A model generated the notes under the pieces. The model was not told the DNA's origin and did not search any database. It worked only from the letters and a program-made list of their open reading frames with translations. A stretch of DNA of 5,048 bases from Syntrophus sp. (in: bacteria) (lineage in GTDB: Bacteria; Desulfobacterota; Syntrophia; Syntrophales; UBA5619), in assembly GCA_013824905.1 (NCBI GenBank), contig PNOO01000190.1, positions 1-5,048 of the forward strand, written 5' to 3'. The translations under genes and the position numbers were made by a program. The number at the start of each line of letters is the position of its first letter. Positions within the stretch are counted from its first letter, which is position 1. Below are positions 1 to 4,477 of this stretch, one piece after another.

Positions 1-145
1 TTCAATCATTTGGATAAAACTTTCGTTTGAATCGCATTGCGGACGGCATCATGGAAGGGAAAAGAGACAGCTCCGCCCTCTGGATTCCATTTGAATCCCG
101 AACACTGTTGTTCCGTTCTGTCGGCTGTTTCAACTTCTTAAACCG

Positions 146-532
146 TTACAACTTGTTGGCGCCTTTGTCCTGTTCATCGGATGACATGCCGATCTCCTGC
201 ACCTCTTCTCGCAACTGCCTGATCTCCTCTTCCAGCAACTCATACTCCCTCATCTTCCTTTTGAGAAAAAAGCAGGTGGTCCTCGCCTTTTCCTCGATGC
301 CCCGAGGCGTCAGGTAATACAGATACGCATTTTTATTCGTGGAGGTTTTAAAGCTCTCTATCTTGACAAAACCCCGCTGGATCATCGCATTGATCAGGAA
401 ATTGACCTTGCCCAGGCTGATGCCCACCCGGGAGGAGAGTTCACGCTGGGTCATTTCAGATGATTTTTTCAGCTCCCTGAGGATGCGAAGAACCACCTCG
501 TTTTCAAGCTGATCGGAGTGTTGAACCGCCAT
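146..532 (-). CDS. MarR-family, EPS-associated type winged-helix transcriptional regulator
   Basis: A 128-residue cytoplasmic DNA-binding protein. A winged helix-turn-helix spans about residues 10-77: MTQRELSSRVGISLGKVNFLI (27-47, start of helix 2 through the recognition helix), then the wing and the YYLTPRGIEEKAR segment (72-84). A charged, probably coiled-coil tail follows (about 88-115, FLKRKMREYELLEEEI), which could mediate dimerisation. The ISLGKVN and LTPRGIEEKAR signatures resemble the small MarR-like family annotated as EPS-associated transcriptional regulators, often found near exopolysaccharide clusters. No polysaccharide gene is visible here, so the target is unknown. The ATG at 532 has a GGGGAG Shine-Dalgarno at 543-548 (10-nt spacer). 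A perfect dyad and a sigma70-like promoter lie directly upstream, consistent with autoregulation. It is downstream of the YtfJ-like gene on the same strand but separated from it by a terminator, so it is probably transcribed alone. Family is sure; the EPS role is inferred. Confidence 0.9.
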   Translation of the reverse strand: MAVQHSDQLENEVVLRILRELKKSSEMTQRELSSRVGISLGKVNFLINAMIQRGFVKIESFKTSTNKNAYLYYLTPRGIEEKARTTCFFLKRKMREYELLEEEIRQLREEVQEIGMSSDEQDKGANKL

Positions 533-545
533 TCTCTTGTTACTC

Positions 546-572
546 CCCAGCGTTCAATCCATGAACGCTGGG
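546..572. promoter_or_regulatory. Perfect 11-bp inverted repeat, candidate autoregulatory operator of the MarR-type gene
   Basis: CCCAGCGTTCA (546-556) and TGAACGCTGGG (562-572) are exact reverse complements separated by 5 nt. The dyad lies 14 nt upstream of the regulator's start codon, covers the predicted transcription start (about 569) and touches the Shine-Dalgarno (543-548). MarR-family proteins bind as dimers to such dyads, often in their own promoters, so an operator is the simplest reading. A hairpin in the 5' leader affecting translation is the alternative. It is less favoured because the predicted transcript would begin inside the repeat and lose part of one arm. Confidence 0.6.
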
Positions 573-575
573 TAG

Positions 576-604
576 AACCTAATGAAATCTAGTAGGAAAG
601 TCAA
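576..604 (-). promoter_or_regulatory. Candidate sigma70 promoter of the MarR-type regulator
   Basis: On the minus strand TTGACT (604-599, 5 of 6 to consensus) is followed after exactly 17 nt by TAGGTT (581-576, which keeps the T, A and final T of the -10 box). The predicted start is near 569, giving a leader of about 37 nt. The -35 box begins immediately after the T-run of the upstream gene's terminator, a compact end-to-start arrangement. Confidence 0.5.
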
Positions 605-638
605 GAAAAAAGGCGGGGGCTAGGAAACCACCCGCCTT
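605..638 (-). terminator. Rho-independent terminator of the YtfJ-like gene
   Basis: Read on the minus strand, AAGGCGGG (638-631) pairs with CCCGCCTT (617-610) across a 13-nt loop and runs into six T residues (611-606). This GC-rich stem with a U-tract lies about 30 nt past the stop codon of the YtfJ-like gene. It separates that gene from the regulator downstream. Confidence 0.85.
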
Positions 639-667
639 CGGTAAATCCCACATTTTTCGGCATACGC

Positions 668-1204
668 TTATTTGACCTGGTATTCTTTAATGATCTGGAT
701 CATCTTCGCAAGCTCTTCCGCCGGCAGTTTGCCGCTGTAGATATACCGGCAGATCCGCTCTTTGTCCAGGACAACCACCTCGGAGGAATGGTTCTTCAGC
801 CCCCAGAGGTTGAGGATGGTGTAGTCGTAATCCAGAAGGACGACCGCACCCGTTTTTTCCTGCTTGCTTTTGATGAGCATCTTGATGATGAAATTGGGGA
901 GATTGGTCGCCTTCAGGTTGGCGAATCCAAATCCTTCGTAACGGGTCTTGTCCAGACCGCCGGACTCCCTTTCCTTCTTCAGGGCGTCTTCCACATGATT
1001 GTTCGTATCCTTCTCGTCGGGATCGACATAGGCGATATAGAGCACCTTCCCTTTGAACCGCTGATCTTCCAGTGAATACTCCTTGCCGGTCGGGTCCTGC
1101 AGTTTGAACTCCGGCGCCTTATCCCCGACCTTGAGCTCAGCGGCCAGAGAAACGGAGACGGTCCACACGAGTCCGAGCAGCACTAAAAAAACGCATTTCT
1201 TCAT
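668..1204 (-). CDS. Exported YtfJ-like thioredoxin-fold protein without a redox CxxC
   Basis: A 178-residue protein with a signal peptide: MKKC, a hydrophobic core to about residue 20, and likely cleavage near SLA-AEL (21/22), so probably periplasmic. The mature part starts like an AhpC/TSA or TlpA-type thioredoxin fold: LKVGDKAPEFKLQD (24-37), then KGKVLYIAYVDPDEKD (51-66). The C-terminal SSEVVVLDKE (140-149) and SGKLPAEELAKMIQII (157-172) closely resemble the end of E. coli YtfJ (SSAVVVLDKD...LTPEEVQQVMDLL). Where redox relatives carry WCxxC there is YVDPDEKD. The only cysteines are C4, in the signal peptide, and C152, so disulfide exchange is unlikely. The biochemical function of YtfJ proteins is unclear. 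An upstream in-frame start at 1309 exists, but ATG 1204 is chosen because it has AAGGAGG 6 nt before it and begins exactly at the signal peptide. It is transcribed alone, from the promoter at 1227-1255 to the terminator at 605-638. Confidence 0.82.
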   Translation of the reverse strand: MKKCVFLVLLGLVWTVSVSLAAELKVGDKAPEFKLQDPTGKEYSLEDQRFKGKVLYIAYVDPDEKDTNNHVEDALKKERESGGLDKTRYEGFGFANLKATNLPNFIIKMLIKSKQEKTGAVVLLDYDYTILNLWGLKNHSSEVVVLDKERICRYIYSGKLPAEELAKMIQIIKEYQVK

Positions 1205-1210
1205 ACCTTG

Positions 1211-1217
1211 CCTCCTT
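1211..1217 (-). promoter_or_regulatory. Strong ribosome binding site of the YtfJ-like gene
   Basis: AAGGAGG on the minus strand, 6 nt before ATG 1204. It fixes the start and excludes the longer reading frame beginning at 1309, whose extra 35 residues would run across the promoter and bury the signal peptide. Confidence 0.85.
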
Positions 1218-1226
1218 AGTATAGCC

Positions 1227-1255
1227 ACTATAGTGATAAAGCCCGGTCCTATCAA
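1227..1255 (-). promoter_or_regulatory. Near-consensus sigma70 promoter of the YtfJ-like gene
   Basis: On the minus strand TTGATA (1255-1250, 5 of 6) and TATAGT (1232-1227, 5 of 6) are separated by 17 nt. The predicted start is near 1220, leaving a short leader of about 16 nt that contains the Shine-Dalgarno. The -10 box sits inside the perfect 10-bp palindrome CACTATAGTG (1226-1235), which could be an operator or a chance match. Confidence 0.7.
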
Positions 1256-1341
1256 GGGAAAAATCAGAAATACAGTGGATTTCTCAGCCCACCCTCCCGG
1301 TTTCTCCATCGGCGATATCTAAACGATCCGGCTTCGTTCTT

Positions 1342-1357
1342 TAATTCTATTGAATTA
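1342..1357. promoter_or_regulatory. AT-rich dyad upstream of the acyl-CoA synthetase, candidate operator
   Basis: TAATTC (1342-1347) and GAATTA (1352-1357) are perfect inverted arms around a 4-nt spacer, about 55 nt before the synthetase start. The dyad overlaps a possible -35 box (TTGAAT, 1350-1355). Acyl-CoA gene clusters are often controlled by TetR- or FadR-type repressors on short dyads, so an operator is plausible. The site is short and AT-rich, so chance is a real alternative. Confidence 0.3.
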
Positions 1358-1379
1358 TTTTCTCTTCCTGTGTTAGGCA
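1350..1379 (+). promoter_or_regulatory. Weak candidate promoter of the acyl-CoA synthetase/thiolase unit
   Basis: TTGAAT (1350-1355) and TAGGCA (1374-1379) with an 18-nt spacer are the best sigma70-like pair found in the divergent gap. The -10 match is poor. It is listed because this AT-rich stretch is the only reasonable place for a promoter of the plus-strand block. Confidence 0.25.
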
Positions 1380-1410
1380 TAGCGAAAAATTCAGGATCTG
1401 GGGGTTGGTG

Positions 1411-2868
1411 ATGAGCCTGGGGAAAATGCTGACGGAAAGCGCTGAACGCTATCCGGAAAATACCGCCGTCATCCAGGGTGAAAAGCGGATGACCTACCGG
1501 GAGCTGAACCGGGCTACATGCGCCCTGGGGAACCACCTTCGGTCGCTCGGTCTCGGGAAAGGGGACAAGGTGACCCTGATGCTCCCCAACTGTGCGGAGT
1601 TCATCATCGCCTACTTCGCCGTCCAGAAGGTCGGCGGCGTCGCCGTGACCCTCAACGTCCAGTCCACCCCTTACGAGCTGCTGCATCTTTTGGGCAACAG
1701 CGACACACAATGCCTGATCACGCAGGGGATCCTGGCCAAGCGCTTCGTGGAGATCCGAAAGGAGCTTCCCCTCTGCCGCCACGTCGTCACGACCAACGGC
1801 CCGGATGAGGATTCACCCTTCCGGGAGATCATCGCCAACGGTCCCTTCACGGAGGAGATCCCTGAACTTACGGGCGACGACCCGGCCGTCATGATCTATA
1901 CCGCGGGGCTCACGGGAAAACCCCTCGGCGCCGTCCTTACCCATCGCAATCTCCTGACTCAGTCGGTCCTCCTCCGGACGATCTGCAACCGGAATGAAAA
2001 GGATATCGGGCTTGCCGTCATCCCCTTTTTTCACTCCTTCGGCGCAGTCGGGAACATGCTGGCTGTACTTCGGATCGGCGCGAGCGTCGTCCTGATGGAC
2101 CGCTTCACCCTCGACGGGATCTTCACGGCCATCGAAAAGGAAAAAATCACGTACATCGCCGCCGTACCCAGGCTTTTTCTCGGCATGCTGTTCCATCAGG
2201 ACTCCGAAAAATACCGGACCGATTCCTTACAGATATGCATTACCGGCGGGGCGGCGATGCCTCCGGACTTCATTCCCCTATTTGAAAAGAGGTTCGGCGT
2301 CAAGATCATGGAGGGCTATGGATTGACAGAGGCGTCGCCGGCTTCCTCCTTCAGCCGTCTGGACATGCCCCAGAAGCCAGGCTCCATCGGCATCCCCATC
2401 CCCGGCGTGTCGGCAAAAATCGTCGACGAGACGGGCCGGGAGGTCCCGCGGGAGACGGTCGGCGAACTTATCCTGAAGGGCGACAACATCATGAAAGGAT
2501 ATTACAAAGATGAAGAGATGACCGCCCAGGTTCTCAAAGACGGCTGGCTTTACACAAGCGACCTCGGCCGGATGGACGCGGAAGGTTACATCTTCCTCAC
2601 CGGCCGGAAAAAGCGGATGATCATCACCAGCGGCTTCAACGTCTACCCCCGGGAGATCGAGATCGTCCTTTGCCTCCATCCCGCCGTCCAGACGGCTCAC
2701 ATCGTCGGCAAGGAGGACCTGCTCCGGGGTGAGATCGTCAGGGCGATCATCGTGAAGAAACCCGGCGCGGAGATTGAGGAAAAGGAATTGCTCAAGCATT
2801 GCCGGACCTATCTTTCCTCCTATAAGGTCCCGCGGGAAATAGAATTTGCGGAAACGATCGGAGAATAA
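1411..2868 (+). CDS. Class I adenylate-forming acyl-CoA synthetase homologue, lacking the A10 lysine region
   Basis: A 485-residue cytoplasmic AMP-binding protein resembling medium/long-chain fatty acid-CoA ligases, which make acyl-CoA from acid, ATP and CoA. Motifs in order: A3 P-loop YTAGLTGKPLGAVLTH (163-178), A5 GYGLTEASP (302-310) with Glu307, A7 YTSDLGRMD (381-389) with Asp384, and A8 hinge GRKKRMIITSGFNVYP (398-413). The P-loop departs from the usual YTSGTTGxPKG: Ser, Thr and Lys become Ala165, Leu167 and Leu172. The protein stops at YKVPREIEFAETIGE (471-485), just where relatives continue with PKTATGKILR, so the catalytic A10 lysine is absent. No A10 motif appears in the other plus-strand frames just downstream. 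ATG 1411 is preferred (MSLGKMLTESAERYPENTAVI fits the family start), with a weak G-rich site before it. TTG 1405 and GTG 1408 are alternatives. A thiolase starts 1 nt after its stop. Family is certain; substrate and full activity are not. Confidence 0.9.
   Translation: MSLGKMLTESAERYPENTAVIQGEKRMTYRELNRATCALGNHLRSLGLGKGDKVTLMLPNCAEFIIAYFAVQKVGGVAVTLNVQSTPYELLHLLGNSDTQCLITQGILAKRFVEIRKELPLCRHVVTTNGPDEDSPFREIIANGPFTEEIPELTGDDPAVMIYTAGLTGKPLGAVLTHRNLLTQSVLLRTICNRNEKDIGLAVIPFFHSFGAVGNMLAVLRIGASVVLMDRFTLDGIFTAIEKEKITYIAAVPRLFLGMLFHQDSEKYRTDSLQICITGGAAMPPDFIPLFEKRFGVKIMEGYGLTEASPASSFSRLDMPQKPGSIGIPIPGVSAKIVDETGREVPRETVGELILKGDNIMKGYYKDEEMTAQVLKDGWLYTSDLGRMDAEGYIFLTGRKKRMIITSGFNVYPREIEIVLCLHPAVQTAHIVGKEDLLRGEIVRAIIVKKPGAEIEEKELLKHCRTYLSSYKVPREIEFAETIGE
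2860..2863 (+). promoter_or_regulatory. Shine-Dalgarno of the first thiolase, inside the end of the synthetase gene
   Basis: GGAG lies 6 nt before ATG 2870, within the last codons of the synthetase. It favours ATG 2870 over the in-frame TTG at 2846. The stop (TAA 2866-2868) and start are separated by one base, so translation is probably coupled. Confidence 0.65.
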
Positions 2869-2869
2869 A

Positions 2870-4222
2870 ATGGAAAAGGCGCCCCAGAAACTGGAACAGA
2901 AGCTTGCGGACAAATATGCGAACGCCCCCGTGGCCAAATACGGCCAGCGGAAGCCCGATTTTTCTGCAGTGGGCGGGAAGAAAAAGCCCTCCCCGAACTT
3001 AAGGAAAGTCGTCCTCGTCGAGGCCTGCCGGACGCCTTACGGCCGCTTTGGCGGGGCGCTCAAGGGATTTTCCGCCCCGGAACTCGGCGCCCTGGCCATC
3101 AAGGAGGTCCTCCGCAGGACGGACGGGAAGGTCAAGCCGGCCGATGTGGATTATGTTTTTATGGGACAGGTCGTCGCCGCCGGGACCGGCCAGGTCCCCA
3201 GCCGACAGGCCACCATCCTGGCAGGTCTTCCCGAATCGGTCCCCAGCATCACCATCAACAAGGTCTGTTCCTCCGGGATCAAGACAATCGACCTCGCCTG
3301 TCAGATGATCCAACTCGGCCGGGCGGAAATCTGCATCGCCGGCGGTCAGGAGAGCATGACCAACGCCCCTTTCGGCCTGACAGAGATGCGCTGGGGGAGC
3401 CGGATGGGCCTCCCCTCGCGCCCCGTCCTGGACCTGATGGTGAACGACGGTCTCTGGTGCGCCTTTTACAACCGCCATATGGCGCTGCACGGCTCGGAAG
3501 TCGCCGATGAATTCGGATTCAACCGCGCGGATCAAGACGAGTGGGCCCTCCATTCGCAACTTGCCGCCGTTGAGGCGATGAAGACGGGGCGTCTGGACGA
3601 CGAGATCTTCCCTGTCGAGATCCGGGAAGGGAAAAAGACCTCCGTCCTGAGTCAGGATGAAGGTCCCCGGCCGGAAACGACCAGCGAAGGATTGGCCAAG
3701 CTGCCGCCGGTTTTCGGCCACAAGAGCACGGTCACAGGCGAGCCGGGAAGTGTCACCGCCGGTAACGCCCCGGGGGTGAACGACGGGGGCGACGTCTGCC
3801 TCCTGATGAGCGCCGAACGGGCCGCCGAGTTGGGGATGACGCCCCTCTGCACGATCCTCGATTACGCGGAGGTCTCTCAGCCGCCGAAGGACATCGCTAC
3901 GGTGCCTGGACTCGCCATTCGGAAGATCCTCGCACAAAACGACCTGACTCTCGACCGGATCGATTTGATCGAGATCAACGAGGCCTTCGCCGCGGTCGTC
4001 CTCGTCAGCGCCCGGGCGATTCTGGGGATGACAAAAGAAGAAATGTTCGCGAAAGTGAACGTGAACGGGAGCGCCATCGCCTATGGCCACCCGATCGGCG
4101 CGACGGGCGCGCGGATCCTGATGACCCTCGCCTACGAGCTCAGAAGGCGAGGCGGGGGGCTGGGCGTCTGCGGCATCTGTTCCGGCGCCGCCCAGGGCGA
4201 TGCGATGCTGATCCGGGTATAG
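2870..4222 (+). CDS. Thiolase, acetyl-CoA C-acyltransferase type, with an N-terminal extension
   Basis: A complete 450-residue thiolase. It would cleave 3-ketoacyl-CoA with CoA, or condense two acyl-CoAs, in the cytoplasm. The key residues are present: nucleophile Cys133 in NKVCSSG, the GGQESMTNAPF loop, NEAF (370-373), His407 in GHPIGATGAR, and acid/base Cys437 in GICSGAAQG. The usual CIGGG is changed to CSGAA around that second cysteine. Family members are mostly 390-400 residues. Here the canonical start (RKVVLVEACRTPYGRFGG) is at residue 45, after a Lys-, Pro- and Ala-rich segment. A further roughly 10 residues sit before SVTAGNAPGVNDGGD. The start at 2870 has GGAG at 6 nt; later in-frame GTG codons (2930, 2969) lack a good site. 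It is tightly coupled to the synthetase upstream, and a second thiolase follows after a repeat element. Biosynthetic versus degradative direction cannot be read from sequence. Confidence 0.95.
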   Translation: MEKAPQKLEQKLADKYANAPVAKYGQRKPDFSAVGGKKKPSPNLRKVVLVEACRTPYGRFGGALKGFSAPELGALAIKEVLRRTDGKVKPADVDYVFMGQVVAAGTGQVPSRQATILAGLPESVPSITINKVCSSGIKTIDLACQMIQLGRAEICIAGGQESMTNAPFGLTEMRWGSRMGLPSRPVLDLMVNDGLWCAFYNRHMALHGSEVADEFGFNRADQDEWALHSQLAAVEAMKTGRLDDEIFPVEIREGKKTSVLSQDEGPRPETTSEGLAKLPPVFGHKSTVTGEPGSVTAGNAPGVNDGGDVCLLMSAERAAELGMTPLCTILDYAEVSQPPKDIATVPGLAIRKILAQNDLTLDRIDLIEINEAFAAVVLVSARAILGMTKEEMFAKVNVNGSAIAYGHPIGATGARILMTLAYELRRRGGGLGVCGICSGAAQGDAMLIRV

Positions 4223-4237
4223 CATGAGACCGCTGCG

Positions 4238-4449
4238 ACACTTGGAAATCGGGTCCCTCCGCGCGCTGGACATTTTTCGACCCTGCTCCCTCTCGCTTTG
4301 CTCAACGGAAAATTTGGGACAGCGCCCTATTTTCCATAAAAAAATAGGGCGCTGTCCCCATTTTCCCATTTTCAAAGGTGCTCCGCTGCGAGGGCAGGGT
4401 GCCCCGAAAAATCTCCAATGCGCGTTTCCGGGATCAGATTTCCAAGTGT
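4238..4449. mobile_element. About 212-bp imperfect palindromic element (MITE- or BIME-like) between the two thiolases
   Basis: The two halves are imperfect reverse complements over their whole length. The outer ends (4238-4257 and 4430-4449) match at 18 of 20 positions, including a perfect 13-bp stretch ACACTTGGAAATC / GATTTCCAAGTGT. Further in, TGGACATTTTTCG (4267-4279) pairs with 4405-4417 at 12 of 13, CCCTGC (4281-4286) with 4394-4399, and GGAAAAT (4307-4313) with 4360-4366. The centre is an 18-bp perfect stem. There is no transposase gene or convincing reading frame. This looks like a non-autonomous transposable or repetitive extragenic element. TGAGA occurs outside both ends (4225-4229 and 4457-4461), but 7-8 nt away from them, so it is only a weak target-duplication candidate. 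It fills most of the gap and ends 11 nt before the next gene's Shine-Dalgarno. Confidence 0.65.
4316..4358. repeat. REP-like perfect 18-bp hairpin at the element centre
   Basis: GGGACAGCGCCCTATTTT (4316-4333) and its exact reverse complement (4341-4358) flank a 7-nt loop. The motif resembles GGGGACAG...CCTATTTT palindromes that I associate with REP/RAYT-type repeats in deltaproteobacterial genomes; that link is from memory. A tandem CCCATTTT pair follows (4357-4364 and 4365-4372). As RNA it would form a very stable hairpin with only a short T4 after it. It may protect transcripts or attenuate read-through into the second thiolase, rather than act as a clean terminator. Confidence 0.7.
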
Positions 4450-4460
4450 TTCGGCCTGAG

Positions 4461-4467
4461 AAAGGAG
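4461..4467 (+). promoter_or_regulatory. Ribosome binding site of the second thiolase
   Basis: AAAGGAG lies 10 nt before ATG 4478 and just outside the palindromic element. It supports this start and shows that the gene kept its own translation signal next to the repeat. Confidence 0.75.
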
Positions 4468-4477
4468 AATTTTACTG

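Noticed and set aside
27..145. TTTGAATC direct repeat (27 and 90) and GAACA-N4-TGTTC dyad near 100
   Set aside because: Very short and unsupported by any neighbouring promoter or gene; compatible with chance.
27..317. 96-codon plus-strand open frame at the left end
   Set aside because: It runs antisense into the MarR-type gene and has no family resemblance.
1438..1450. TGAACGCT shared with the regulator's dyad arm, inside the synthetase start
   Set aside because: Only half a site, and it encodes the conserved SAERY segment of the family, so coding constraint explains it.
1264..1782. 172-codon minus-strand open frame across the divergent gap and synthetase 5' end
   Set aside because: It covers the synthetase coding region and the intergenic region; composition is typical of an antisense shadow.
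2278..2937. 219-codon minus-strand open frame opposite the synthetase 3' end
   Set aside because: Antisense to well-supported A5-A8 motifs, with no recognisable domain or convincing start signal.
4316..4364. Classical intrinsic terminator ending the first thiolase transcript
   Set aside because: The stem is strong but followed only by C, A and T4 rather than a U-tract right at the stem base, and it belongs to the larger symmetric repeat.
2999..4375. 458-codon open frame on the minus strand opposite the first thiolase
   Set aside because: It mirrors a strongly conserved thiolase in a GC-rich gene, its product shows no recognisable domain and is rich in Asp, Arg, Gly and Pro, and it begins inside the palindromic element. 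It is a codon-bias shadow.
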